Assembly (NCBI GenBank): GCA_947650365.1
Contig: CANTAL010000200.1
Span: 454,626-518,625 of the forward strand
Length of the DNA stretch: 64,000 bases
DNA from: Chamaelirium japonicum
Taxonomy: Eukaryota; Streptophyta; Magnoliopsida; Liliales; Melanthiaceae
Direction of reading: 5' to 3'
Under the pieces are notes generated by a model, which saw only the letters and a list, made by a program, of their open reading frames with translations, did not search any database and was not told the DNA's origin. Position numbers and translations under genes: made by a program. This document shows, in pieces, positions 23,038 through 37,380 of this stretch. Position 1 is the stretch's first letter, and the number at the start of each line of letters is the position of its first letter.

Positions 23038-23953
23038 TATCCATTCTAATTCATTCGTACGATCCATTCTATCTCATTCGTACAATCCATTCTATTTCAT
23101 TCGTACGATCCATTCTAATTCATTCGCACGATCCATTCTACTCATTCGTACAATCCATTCTAATTCATTTGCACGAATGAATCCATTCTAATTCATTCGT
23201 ATGATCCATTTTAATTCATTCGTACGCCATTCTAATTCATTCGTACGATCCATTCTAATTCATTCGTATAATCCATTCTAATTCATGCATACGATCCATT
23301 CTAATTCATTCGTACGAATGAATTAGAATGGATTGTACGAATGAATTAGAATGGATCGTACGAATGAATTAGAATGGCGTACGATCCATTCTGATTCATT
23401 CGTACGATCCATTCTAATTCATTCATATGATCCATTCTAATTCATTCATACGATCCATTCTATTTCATTCGTATGATCCATTCTAATTCATTCGTACGGT
23501 ATGATTCATTCTAATTCATTCGTACGATTCATTCTAATTCAATCCATTCTAATTCATTCGTACGATCGTACGAATGAAATAGAATGGATCGTACGAGTGA
23601 ATTAGAATGGATCGTATGAATGAATTAGAATGGATCGTGCGAATGAATTAGAATGGATCGTACGAATGAAATAGAATGGATTCTAATTCATTCGTACGAT
23701 CCATTCTATCTCATTCGTACAATCCATTCTATTTCATTCGTACGATCCATTCTAATTCATTCATACGATCCATTCTAATTTATTCGCACGATCCATTCTA
23801 ATTCATTCATACGATCCATTCTAATTCATTCATATGATCCATTCTAATTCATTCGCACGATCCATTCTAATTCATTCGTACGATCCATTATAATTCATGC
23901 ATACGATCCATTCTAATTCATTCGTACGATCCATTCTAATTCTTTTGCACGAA
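23038..23953. repeat. Satellite mosaic with palindromic switches
   Basis: Five segments: + to 23313, - to 23378, + to 23566, - to 23680, + to 23953. The first switch is a perfect 40-bp palindrome (23294-23333) and the third a perfect 26-bp palindrome (23553-23578). Confidence 0.83.
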
Positions 23954-24896
23954 TGAATTAGAATGGATCCTACGAATGAATTAGAATAGCGTGCGAGTGA
24001 ATTAGAATGGATCGTACGAATGAATTAGAATGGATCGTACGAATGAATTAGAATAGATCGTACGAATGAATTAGAATAGATTGTGCGAATGAATTAGAAT
24101 AGATTGTGCGCATGAATTAGAATGGATCGTACGAATGAATTAGAATGGATCGTGCGAATGAATGCGAATGGATCGTGCGAATGAATTAGAATGGATCGTA
24201 TGAATGAATTAGAATGGATCGTAGTAATGAATTAGAATGGATCGTGCGAATGAATTAGAATGGATCGTGCGAATGAATTAGAATGGATCGTACGAATGAA
24301 TTAGAATGGATACACGATCCAGATCCATTCTAATTCATTCGCACAATCTATTCTAATTCATTCGTAGGATCGTACGAATGAATTAGAATAGATCGTACGA
24401 ATGAATTAGAATGGATACGAATGGATCGTACGAATGAGTAAGAATGGATCGTACGAATGAAATAGAATGGATTGTACGAATGAATTAGAATGGATCATAT
24501 GAATGAATTAGAATGGATTCATTCGTGCGAATGAATTAGAATGGATCGTACGAATGAGTAGAATGGATCGTGCGAACGAATTAGAATGGATCGTACGAAT
24601 GAAATAGAATGGATTGTACGAATGAGATAGAATGGATCGTACGAATGAATTAGAATGGATACATTCATGCGAATGAATTAGAATGGATCATACGAATGAA
24701 TTAGAATGGATTCATTCGTGCGAATGAATTAGAATGGATCGTACGAATGAGTAAGAATGGATCGTACGAATGAATTAGAATGGATTGAATTAGAATGGAT
24801 CGTACGAATGAATTAGAATGGATCGTACGAATGAGTAAGAATGGATCGTGCGAATGAATTAGAATGGATCGTACGAATGAAATAGAATGGATTCGC
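23954..24896 (-). repeat. Satellite - block with + island
   Basis: Island at 24313-24367 (see 21461). The part around 23970-24300 repeats 19500-19800, including TAGCGTGCG and CGTAGTAATG units. Complementary frame 24701-24910 differs by few residues from that at 21655-21864, confirming duplication. Confidence 0.85.
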
Positions 24897-26050
24897 ACGA
24901 ATGCATCCATTCTAATTCATTCATACGATCCATTCTAATTCATTCGTACGATCCATTCTTACTCATTCGTACGATCCATTCTAATTCATTCGCACGATCC
25001 TACGAATGAATTAGAATAGATTGTGCGAATGAATTAGAATGGATCTGGATCGTGTATCCATTCTAATTCATTTGTACGACCCATTCTAATTCATTCGTAC
25101 GATCCATTCTAATTCATTCGCATGATCCATTCTTACTCATTCGTACGATCCATTCTAATTCATTCGTACGATCCATTCTAATTCATTTGTACGATCCATT
25201 CGTACGATCAATTCTATTTCATTCGTACGATCCATTCTAATTCATTCGCACGATCTATTCTAATTCATTCGTACTATCCATTCTAATTCCTTCGTACGAT
25301 CCATTCTAATTCCTTCGTACGATCCATTCTAATTCATCCGTACGATTCATTCTAATGCAATCCATTCTAATTCATTCGTACGATCCATTCCAATTCATTC
25401 GTACGATCCATTCTAATTCATTCTAATTCAATCGCACAATCCATTCTAATTCATTCGTACGAAGGTATCCATTCTAATTCATTCGCACAATCTATTCTAA
25501 TTTAATAGATTCTAATTCATTCGTACGGTATGATTCCATTCTAATTCATTCGCACGATCCATTCTAATTCATTCATACGATCCATTCTATTTCATTCGTA
25601 CGATCCATTCTTACTCATTCGTACGATCGTACTAATGAATCGGAATGGATTAGAATGGATCCATTCCAATTAGAATGGATCGTACGAAGGAATTAGAATG
25701 GATCGTGCGAATAAATTAGAATAGATTGTGCGAATGGATTAGAATGGATCATACGATTGAGTAAGAATGGATTGTACGAATGAAATAGAATAGATCGTAC
25801 GAATGAATTAGAATGGATTGTGCGAATAAATTAGAATGGATCGTATGAATGAATTAGAATGGATCGTGCGAATGAATTAGAATATAGATCGTACGAATGA
25901 ATTAGAATGGATCGTATGAATGAACTAGAATGGATTGTACGAATGAATTAGAATGGATCGTACGAATGAAATAGAATTGATCGTACGAATGGATCGTACG
26001 AATGAATTAGAATGGATCGTACGAATGAATTAGAATGGATCGTATGAATG
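24290..26050. repeat. 3-kb-spaced duplication, copy 2
   Basis: Carries about 193 bp not in copy 1: a second GGATTCATTCGTGCG stretch (24506-24530 versus 24711-24725), itself a small tandem duplication. Confidence 0.87.
24897..25628 (+). repeat. Satellite + block with - island
   Basis: Island at 24999-25052. Paralogue of 21849-22605 at offset about 3,046 falling to about 3,024, as expected if one monomer was lost. Confidence 0.85.
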
Positions 26051-26849
26051 AATTAGAATAGATCGTACGAATGAATTAGAATGGATCGTGCTTATGAATT
26101 AGAATGGATACATTCGTGCGAATGAATTAGAATGGATCATATGAATGAATTAGAATGGATCGTTTGAGTGAATGCGAATGGATCGTGCGAATGAATTAGA
26201 TTGGATCGTATAAATGAATTAGAATGGATCGTACAAATGAATTAGAATGGATCGTGCTAATGAATTAGAATGGATCGTACGAATGAATTAGAGTGGATAC
26301 ATTCATACAAATGAATTTGAATGGATACATTCGTACGAATGAATTAGAATGGATCGTACGAATGAATTAGAATGGATACATTCGCACGAATTAGAATGGA
26401 TCGTACGAATGAATTAGAATGGATCGTACGAATGAATTAGAATGGATCGTATGAATGAATTAGATTGGATCGTATAAATGAATTATAATGGATCGTACAA
26501 ATGAATTAGAATGGATCGTGCTAATGAATTAGAATTGATCGTACGAATGAATTAGAGTGGATACATTCGTACAAATGAATTAGAATGGATACATTCGTGC
26601 GAATGAATTAGAATGGATCGTGCGAATGAATTAGAATGGATTGTACGAATGAATTAGAATAGATTGTGCTAATGAATTAGAATGGATCGTATGAATGAAT
26701 TAGAATGGATCGTACGAATGAATTAGAATGGATTGTACGAATGAATTAGAATGGATCGTACGAATGAATTAGAATGGATCGTATGAATGAATTAGAATGG
26801 ATCGTGCGAATGAATTAGAATGGATCGTACGAATGAAATAGAATGGATT
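25629..26849 (-). repeat. Satellite - block
   Basis: To 26045 this copies 22606-23030. Beyond that it resembles 16300-16900 with CGTGCTAATG and CGTATAAATG variants. Ends GGATTCGCACGAATGTATCC. Confidence 0.86.
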
Positions 26850-27168
26850 CGCACGAATGTATCCATTCTAATTCATTCGTACGATCCATTCTAATTCATT
26901 CGTACAATCCATTCTAATTCGTTCGCACGATCCATTCTTACTCATTCGTACGATCCATTATAATTCATTCGTACGATCCATTCTAATTCATTCGTACGAT
27001 CCATTCTAATTCATTCGTACGATCCATTCTAATTCATTCATACGATCCATTCGTATCCATTCTAATTCATTCGTACGATCCATTCTAATTCATTCGTACG
27101 ATCCATTCTAATTCCTTCATACGATCCATTCTAATTCATTCGTACGATCCATTCGGATTCATTCGCAT
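26850..27168 (+). repeat. Satellite + block
   Basis: About 14 monomers. Ends CGGATTCATTCGCATGGATT, a relative of the CATTCGCATGGATTGAATT junction reused five times or more from 32940 on. Confidence 0.85.
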
Positions 27169-28638
27169 GGATTGAATTAGAATGGATCGTACGAATGAAT
27201 TAGAATGGATCGTACGAATGAATTAGAATGGATCGTACGAATGAGTAAGAATGGATCGTGCGAATGAATTAGAATGGATCGTACGAATGAAATAGAATTG
27301 ATCGTATGAATGAATTAGATTGGATCGTATTAATGAATTAGAATGGATCGTGCGAATGAATTAGAATGGATCGTACGAATGAATTAGAATGGATCGTACC
27401 AATGACTTAGAATGGATCGTTCGAATGAATTAGAATGGATCGTACGAATGAATTAGAATGGATCGTACGAATGAATTAGAATGAATAAAAATGGATCGTA
27501 CGAATGAATTAGAATGGATCGTACGAATGAAATAGAATGGATCGTATGAATGAATTAGAATGGATCGTGCGAATGAATTAGAATGGATCGTACGAATGAA
27601 ATAGAATGGATTCGCACGAATGTATCCATTCTAATTCAATGGATCGTGCGAATGAATTAGAATGGATCGTACAAATGAATTAGAATGGATCATACGAATG
27701 AATTAGAATGAATCGTACGAATGAATTAGAATGGATTGAATTAGAATGAATCGTACGAATGAATTAGAATGAATCATACCGTACGAATGAATTAGAATGG
27801 ATCATACGAATGAAATAGAATGGATTGTACGAATGAGATAGAATGGATCGTACGAATGAAATAGAATGGATTCGCACGAATGGATCGTATGAATGAATTA
27901 GAATGGATACATTCGTGCAAAAGAATTAGAATGGATTGTATGAATGAATTAGAATGGATCGTTTGAGTGAATGCGAATGGATCGTGCTAATGAATTAGAA
28001 TGGAATGAATTAGAATGGATTGAATTAGAATGAATCGTACGAATGAATTAGAATGGATCGTACAAATGAATTAGAATGGATCGTACGAATGAATTAGAAT
28101 AGATTGTGCGAATGAATTAGAATGGATCGTACGAATGAATTAGAATGGATCGTACGAATGAATTAGAATGGATCGTACGAATGAATTAGAATGGATCGTG
28201 TGAATGAATTAGAATGGATCATACGAATGAATCGTACGAATGAATTAGAATGGATACGAATGAAATAGAATTGATCGTAGGAATGGATCGTACGAATGAA
28301 TTAGAATGGATCGTACGAATGAATTAGAATGGATCGTACGAATGAAATAGAATTGATCGTACGAATGGATCGTACGAATGAATTAGAATGGATCGTACGA
28401 ATGAATTAGAATGGATCGTGCGAATGAATTAGAATGGATCGTGCGAATGAATTAGAATGGATCATACGATTGAGTAAGAATGGATTGTACGAATGAAATA
28501 GAATAGATCGTACGAATGAATTAGAATGGATCGTACGAATGAATTAGAATGGATCGTATGAATGAATTAGAATGAATCGTTTGAGTGAATGCGAATGGAT
28601 CGTGCGAATGAATTAGAATGGATTGAATTAGAATGGAT
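27169..28638 (-). repeat. Satellite - block with + splinter
   Basis: About 60 reversed monomers; a 26-bp + splinter at 27612-27637. Repeated CGTACGAATGGATCGTACG short units near 28280 and 28360. Confidence 0.86.
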
Positions 28639-29047
28639 TCGCATGAATGTATCCATTCTAATTCATTCGTACGATCCATTCTAATTCATTCGTATGATCC
28701 ATTCGTACGATCAATTCTATTTCATTCGTACGATCCATTCTAATTCATTCGCACGATCCATTCTAGTTCATTCATACGATCCATTCTAATTCATTCGTAC
28801 GATCTATATTCTAATTCATTCGCACGATCCATTCTAATTCATTCATACGATCCATTCTAATTTATTCGCACGATCCATTCTAATTCATTCGTACGTTCTA
28901 TTCTATTTCATTCGTACAATCCATTCTTACTCAATCGTATGATCCATTCTAATCCATTCGCACTATCTATTCTAATTCATTCATACGATCCATTCTAATT
29001 TATTCGCACGATCCATTCTAATTCCTTCGTATGATCCATTCTAATTC
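28639..29047 (+). repeat. Satellite + block
   Basis: About 18 monomers. Exits at CTAATTCGGATCGTGCG. Confidence 0.85.
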
Positions 29048-30932
29048 GGATCGTGCGAATGAATTAGAATGGATCATATGAATGAATTAGAATGGATACA
29101 TTCGTGCAAATGAATTATAATGGATCGTACGAATGAGTAAGAATGGATCGTACGAATGAAATAGAATAGATCGTACGAATGAATTAGAATGGATCGTAAG
29201 AATGAATTAGAATAGATTGTGCGAATGAATTAGAATGGACCGTACGAATGAATTAGAATTGATCGTACGAATGAATTAGAATGGATCCTAAGAATGAATT
29301 AGAATGGATCGTGCGAATGAATTAGAATGGATCGTACGAATGAAATAGAATGGATTTGCACAAATGTATCCGAATGGATCGTACGAAGGAATTAGAATGG
29401 ATCGTACGAAGGAATTAGAATGGATAGTACGAATGAATTAGAATGGATACCTTCGTGCAAATGAATTAGAATGGATCGTACGAATGAGTAAGAATGGATC
29501 GTACAAATGAAATAGAATGGATCGTATGAATGAATTAGAATGGATCGTGCGAATGAATTAGAATGGATCGTACGAATGAATAAGAATAGATTGTGCGAAT
29601 GAGTAAGAATGGATCGTACGAATGAATTAGAATGGATTGAATTAGAATGAATCGTACGAATGAATTAGAATGGATCGTACGAATGAATTAGAATGGATCG
29701 TACGAGTGAAATAGAATGGATCGTATGAATGAATTAGAATGGATCGTGCGAATGAATTAGAATGGATCGTACGAATGAATTAGAATGGATCGTACGAATA
29801 AATTAGAATGGATTGTACGAATGAATTAGAATGGGTCGTGCGAATGAATTAGAATGGATCGTACGAATGAATTAGAATAGATTGTGCGAATGAATTAGAA
29901 TGGATCGTACGAATGAATTAGAATGGATCGTACGAATGAAAGAATGGATCGTGCGAATGACTTAGAATGAATTAGAATGGATCGTACGAATGAATTAGAA
30001 TGGATCGTACGAATGAATTAGAATGGATCATACGAATGAATTAGAATGGATTCATTCGTGCGAATGAATTAGAATGGATCGTACGAATGAGTAAGAATGG
30101 ATCGTACGAATGAATTAGAATGGATTGAATTAGAATGAATCGTACGAATGAATTAGAATGGATCGTACGAATGAATTAGAATGGATCGTACGAATGAAAT
30201 AGAATGGATCGTATGAATGAATTAGAATGGATCGTGCGAATGAATTAGAATGGATACCTTCGTGCAAATGAATTAGAATGGATCGTACGAATGAGTAAGA
30301 ATGGATCGTACAAATGAAATAGAATGGATCGTATGAATGAATTAGAATGGATCGTGCGAATGAATTAGAATGGATCGTACGAATGAATGAGAATAGATTG
30401 TGCGAATGAGTAAGATTGGATCGTACGAATGAATTAGAATGGATTGAATTAGAATTAATCGTACGAATGAATTAGAATGGATCGTACGAATGAATTAGAA
30501 TGGATCGTACGAATGAAATAGAATGGATCGTATGAATGAATTAGAATGGATCGTGCGAATGAATTAGAATGGATCGTACGAATGAATTAGAATGGATCGT
30601 ACAAATGAATTAGAATGGATCGTACGAATGAATTAGAATGGATCGTGCGAATGAATTAGAATGGATCGTACGAATGAATTTGAATAGATTGAACGAATGA
30701 ATTAGAATGGATCGTACGAATGAATTAGAATGGATCGTACGAATGAATTAGAATGGATCGTATGAATGAATTAGAATGGATCGTGCGAATGAATTAGAAT
30801 GGATCGTACGAATGAATTAGAATAGATTGTGCGAATGAATAAGAATAGATCATACGAAGAAATTAGAATGGATCGTACGAATGAATTAGAATGGATCGTA
30901 TGAATGAATTAGAATGGATACATTCGTGCGAG
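29048..30932 (-). repeat. Satellite - block, long
   Basis: About 80 reversed monomers. The stretches from about 29440 and 30250, both starting TACCTTCGTGCAAATG, are local copies of each other. The 10.4-kb tandem unit begins inside this block at about 30570. Ends GTGCGAGTCCATTC. Confidence 0.87.
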
Positions 30933-32262
30933 TCCATTCTATTTCATTCATACGATCCATTCTAATTCATTCGCACGATCCATTCTTACTCATTCGTACG
31001 ATCCATTCTAATTCATTCGTACGATCCATTCTAATTCATTCGTACGATCCATTCTAATTCAATCCATGCGAATGAATACGAATGGATTAGAATGGATCGT
31101 ACAAATGAATTAGATTGGATTGTACGAATGAAATAGAATGGATCGTATGAATGAATTAGAATGGATCGTGCGAATGAATTAGAGTGGATCGTACGAATGA
31201 AATAGAATGGATTCGCACGAATGTATCCATTCTAATTCAATGGATCGTGCGAATGAATTAGAATGGATCGTACGAATGAATTAGAATGGATCGTACGAAT
31301 GAATTAGAATGGATCGTACGAATGAATTAGAATGGATCGTACGAATGAATTAGAATGGATTGAATTAGAATGAATCGTACGAATGAATTAGAATGAATTA
31401 TACCGTATGAATGAATTAGAATGGATCGTACGAATGAATTAGAATAGATCGTACGTATGAATTAGAATAGATACATTCGTGCGAATGACTTAGAATGGAT
31501 CATACGAATGAAATAGAATGGATCGTGCGAATGAATTAGAATGGATCGAACGAAAGAAATAGAATGGATCGTACGAATGACTTAGAATGGATCGTTCGAA
31601 TGAATTAGAATTGATTGTGCGAATGAATTAGAATGGATCGGACGAATGAATTAGACTGGATCTGGATCGTACGAATGATTAATTCCATGAATGGATCGTA
31701 AGAATGAATTAGAATGGATCTGGATCGTTTATCCATTCTAATTCCTTCGTACGATCCATTCTAATTCATTCGTACGATCCATTCTAATTCATTCGCACGA
31801 TCCATTCTAATTCATTCGCACGAATGTATCCATTCTAATTCATACGTACGATCTATTCTAATTCATTCGTACGATCCATTCTAATTCATTCGCACAATCC
31901 ATTCTAATTCATTTGCACGATCTATTCTAATTCTTTCATACAATCCATTCTAATTCTTTTGCACGAAGGTATCCATTCTAATTCATTCGTACTATCCATT
32001 CTAATTATCCGTACGATCTGTTCTATTTCAATCGTACGATCCATTCTTATCGTACGAATGAATTAGAATGGATCGTACGAATGAATTAGAATGGATAGTA
32101 CGAATGAATTAGAATGGATACATTCATGCGAATGGATCATACGATCCATTCTAATTCATTCGCACGATCCATTCTAATTCATTCGCACGATCCATTCTAA
32201 TTCATTCATACGATCCATTCTAATTCATTCATACGATCCATTCTAATTCATTCGTACGGATA
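30933..32262. repeat. Satellite mosaic in 10.4-kb unit 1
   Basis: Segments: + to 31067, - to 31728 (with a 24-bp + splinter at 31216), + to 32049, - to 32140, + to 32262. A scrambled GGATCTGGATCG pair lies at 31659 and 31717. Every junction is repeated 10,412 bp to the right. Confidence 0.84.
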
Positions 32263-33066
32263 AATGAATTTGGATCGTGCTAATGAATTAGAATGGATCG
32301 TACGAATGAATTAGAATGGATTGTGCGAATGAATTAGAATGGATCGTACGAATGAATTAGAATGGATCGTACGAATGAATTAGAATAGATCGTACGAATG
32401 AATTAGAATGGATCGTACGAAGGAATTAGAATGGATAGTACGAATGAAGTAGAATGGATACCTTCGTGCAAATGAATTAGAATGGATCGTACGAATGAGT
32501 AAGAATGGATCGTACGAATGAATTAGAATGGATCGTACGAATGAATTAGAATGGATCTTACGAATGAATTAGAATGGAACGTAAAGATTGTGCGAATGAA
32601 TTAGAACGGATCGTACGATTGAATTAGAATGGATCGTACGAATGAATTAGAATGGATCGTGGGAATGAATTTGAATGGATCGCACGAATGTATCCATTCT
32701 AATTCATTCATACGATCCATTCTAATTCATTCATACGATCCATTCTTACTCATTCGTACGATCCATTCTAATTCATTCGCACGAATGAATCCATTCTAAT
32801 TCATTCATATGATCCATTCTAATTCATTCGCATGAATGTATCCATTCTAATTCATTCATACGATCCATTCTAATTCATTAATACGATCCAATCTAATTCA
32901 TTCGTACGATCCATTCTAATCCATTCGTATTCATTCGCATGGATTGAATTAGAATGGATCGTACGAATGAATTAGAATGGATCGTACGAATGAATTAGAA
33001 TGGATCGTACGAATGAGTAAGAATGGATCGTGCGAATGAATTAGAATGGATACATTCTTGTGAATC
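32263..33066. repeat. Satellite mosaic in 10.4-kb unit 1
   Basis: Segments: - to 32681, + to 32939, - to 33066. The first of the CATTCGCATGGATTGAATT switches is at 32935-32950. Confidence 0.84.
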
Positions 33067-36000
33067 TATTCTATTTCATTCGTACGATCCATTCTAATTC
33101 ATTCGCACGATCCATTCTAATTCATTCATACGATCCATTCTATTTCATTCGTATGATCCATTCTAATTCATTCGTACGGTATGATTCATTCTAATTCATT
33201 CGTACGATTCATTCTAATTCAATCCATTCTAATTCATTCGTACGATCCATTCTAATTCATTCGTACGATCCATTCTAATTCCTTCGTATGATCCATTCTA
33301 ATTCATTCGTACGATCCATTCTAATTCATTCGCACGATCCATTGAATTAGAATGGATACATTCGTGCGAATCCATTATATTTCATTCGTACGATCCATTC
33401 TAATTCATTCGCACGATCCATTCTAATTCATTCATACGATCCATTCTATTTCATTCGTACGATCCATTCTAATTCATTCGTACGATCCATTCTAATTCAT
33501 TCTAATTCATTCGTACGATCCATTCTAATTCATTCATACGATCCATTCTAATTCCTTCGTACGATCCATTCTAATTCATTCGAACGATCCATTCTAAGTC
33601 ATTCGTACGATCCATTCTAATTCATTCGTACGATCCATTCTAATTCATTCGCACGATCCATTCTAATTCATTAATACGATCCAATCGAATTCATTCATAC
33701 GATCCATTCTAATTCATTCGTACGATCCATTCTAATTCATTCGCACGATCCATTCTATTTCATTCGAACGATCCATTCTATTTCATTCGTACGATCCATT
33801 CTTACTCATTCGTACGATCCATTCTAATTCATTCGTACGATCCATTCTAATTCCTTCGTATGATCCATTCTAATTCATTCGTACGGTATGATTCATTCGA
33901 ATTCATTCGTACGATTCATTCTAATTCAATCCATTCTAATTCATTCGTATGATCCATTCTAATTCATTTGTACGATCCATTCTAATTCATTCGTACGATT
34001 CATTCTAATTCATTCCATTCTAATTCATTCGTACAATCCATTCTTACTCATTCGTACGATCCATTCTAATTCATTCGCACGAATGAATCCATTCTAATTC
34101 ATTCGTATGATCCATTCTAATTCATTCGCATGAATGTATCCATTCTAATTCATTCGTACGATCCATTCTATCTTATTCGTACAATCCATTCTATTTCATT
34201 CGTACGATCCATTCTAATTCATTCGCACGATCCATTCTAATTCATTCGCATGATCCATTCTAATTCATTCGTACGATCGATTCTAATTCATTCGTACGAT
34301 CCATTCTAATTCCTTCGTACGATCCATTCTAATTCATTCGTACGATCCATTCTAATTCATTCGCACGATCCATTGAATTAGAATGGATACATTCGTGCGA
34401 ATCCATTCTATTTCATTCGTACGATCCATTCTAATTCATTCGCACGATCCATTCTAATTCATTCATACGATCCATTCTATTTCATTCGTACGATCCATTC
34501 TAATTCATTCGTACGATCCATTCTAATTCATTCTAATTCATTCGTACGATCCATTCTAATTCATTCGTACGATCCATTCTAATTCCTTCGTACAATCCAT
34601 TCTAATTCATTCGTACGATCCATTCAAATTCATTCGTACGATCCATTCTAATTCATTCGCACGATCCATTCTAATTCATTAATACGATCCAATCGAATTC
34701 ATTCATACGATCCATTCTAATTCATTCGTACGATCCATTCTAATTCATTCGCACAATCCATTCTAATTCATTCAAACGATCCATTCTATTTCATTCGTAC
34801 GATCCATTCTTACTCATTCGTACGATCCATTCTAATTCATTCGTACGATCCATTCTAATTCCTTCGTATGATCCATTCTAATTCATTCGTACGGTATAAT
34901 TCATTCGAATTCATTCGTACGATTCATTCTAATTCAATCCATTCTAATTCATTCGTATGATCCATTCTAATTCATTTGTATGATCCATTCTAATTCATTC
35001 GTACGATTCATTCTAATTCATTCCATTCTAATTCATTCGTACGATCCATTCTTACTCATTCGTACGATCCATTCTAATTCATTCGCACGAATGAATCCAT
35101 TCTAATTCATTCGTATGATCCATTCTAATTCATTCGCATGAATGTATCCATTCTAATTCATTCGTACGATCCATTCTATCTCATTCGTACAATCCATTCT
35201 ATTTCATTCGTACGATCCATTCTAATTCATTCGCACGATCCATTCTAATTCATTCGCATGATCCATTCTAATTCATTCGTACGATCGATTCTAATTCATT
35301 CATACGATCCATTCTAATTCATTCGCACGAATGTATCCATTCTAATTCATTTGTACGATCCATTCTAATTCATTCGCACAATCAATTCTAATTCATTAAT
35401 ACGATCCAATCTAATTCATTCATACGATCTATTCTAATTCATTCGCACGAATATATCCTTTCTAATTCATTCGTACGATCCATTCTAATTCATTTCCACG
35501 ATCCATTCTAATTCATGCATACGATCCAATCTAATTCATTCATACGATCCATTCTAATTCATTCGCACGAATGTATCCATTCTAATTCATTCATACAATC
35601 CATTCTAATTCATTTGCACGATCCATTCTAATTCATTCATTCAATCCATTCTAATTCTTTTGCACGAATGTATCCATTCTAATTCATTCGCACGAATGTA
35701 TCCTTTCTAATTCATTCGTACGATCCATTCTAATTCATTCGCACAATCTATTCTAATTCATTCGAACGAGCCATTGTAAGTCATTCGTACGATCCATTCT
35801 AATTCATTCGCACGATCCATTCTATTTCATTCGTACGATCCATTCTAATTCATTCGCACGAATGTATCCATTCCGATTCATTCGTACGATCCATTCTAAT
35901 TCATTCGCACAATCTATTCTAATTCATTCGTACGATCAATTCTAATTCATTCGCACGTATCCATTCTAATTCATTCATACGATCCATTCTATTTCATTCG

Positions 36001-36229
36001 TACGATCCATTCTTACTCATTCGTACGATCCATTCTAATTCATTCGTACGATCTATTCTAATTCATTCGTACGATCCATTCTAATTCATTCGCACAATCT
36101 ATACGTTCCATTCTAATTCATTCGTAAGATCCATTCTAATTCATTCGCACGATCCATTTTAATTCATTAATACGATCCAATCTAATTAATTCGTACGATC
36201 CATTCTAATCCATTCGTATTCATTCGCAT
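33067..36229 (+). repeat. Satellite + block, longest in window
   Basis: About 137 monomers with two short - islands (33343-33370, 34372-34400) that mark a 1.03-kb tandem duplication. GGTATGATTC or GGTATAATTC markers at about 33178, 33889 and 34893. Confidence 0.88.
33343..35380. repeat. 1.0-kb tandem duplication within 10.4-kb unit
   Basis: ATTGAATTAG 33341/34372 (1,031), CCAATCGAAT 33681/34689 (1,008), GATCGATTC 34275/35283 (1,008). Repeated in unit 2 (43752/44783, 1,031), so it predates the 10.4-kb duplication. Confidence 0.87.
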
Positions 36230-37380
36230 GGATTGAATTAGAATGGATCGTACAAATGAATTAGAATGGATCGTACGAATGAATTAGAATGGATCGTACG
36301 AATGAGTAAGAATGGATCGTGCGAATGAATTAGAATGGATCGTACGAATGAAATAGAATGGATTCGCACGAATGTATCCATTCTAATTCATTAATACGAT
36401 CCAATCTAATTCATTCATACGACCTATTCTAATTCATTCGCACGAATATATCCTTTCTAATTCATTCATACGATCCATTCTAATTCATTCGCACGATCCA
36501 TTCTAATTCATGCATACGATCCAATCTAATTCATTCATACGATCCATTCTAATTCATTCGCACGAATGTATCCATTCTAATTCATTCATACAATCCATTC
36601 TAATTCATTTGCACGATCCATTCTAATTCATTCATTCAATCCATTCTAATTCTTTTGCACGAATGTATCCATTCTAATTCATTCGCACGAATGTATCCTT
36701 TCTAATTTATTCATACGATCCATTATAATTCATTCGCACAATCTATTCTAATTCATTCGAACGATCCATTGTAAGTCATTCGTACGATCCATTCTAATTC
36801 ATTCGTACGATCCATTCTAATTCATTCGCACGATCCATTCTATTTCATTCGTACGATCCATTCTAATTCATTCGCACGAATGTATCCATTCCGATTCATT
36901 CGTACGATCCATTCTAATTCATTCGCACAATCTATTCTAATTCTTTCGTACGATCAATTCTAATTCATTCGCACGTATCCATTCTAATTCATTCATACGA
37001 TCCATTCTATTTCATTCGTACGATCCATTCTTACTCATTCGTACGATCCATTCTAATTCATTCGTACGATCCATTCTAATTCATTCGCACAATCTATACG
37101 TTCCATTCTAATTCATTCATAAGATCCATTCTAATTCATTCGCACGATCCATTCTAATTCATTAATACGATCCAATCTAATTCATTTGTACGATCCATTC
37201 TAATCCATTCGTATTCATTCGCATGGATTGAATTAGAATGGATCGTACGAATGAATTAGAATGGATCGTACGAATGAATTAGAATGGATCGTACGAATGA
37301 GTAAGAATGGATCGTGCAAATGAATTAGAATGGATCGTACGAATGAAACAGAATGGATTCGCACGAATGTATCCATTCTA
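35390..37380. repeat. 995-bp tandem duplication within 10.4-kb unit
   Basis: ATATATCCTT 35451/36446 and ATACGTTCCA 36101/37096 are both 995 bp apart. The unit-2 counterpart spacing is about 1,017, one monomer more. Confidence 0.87.
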
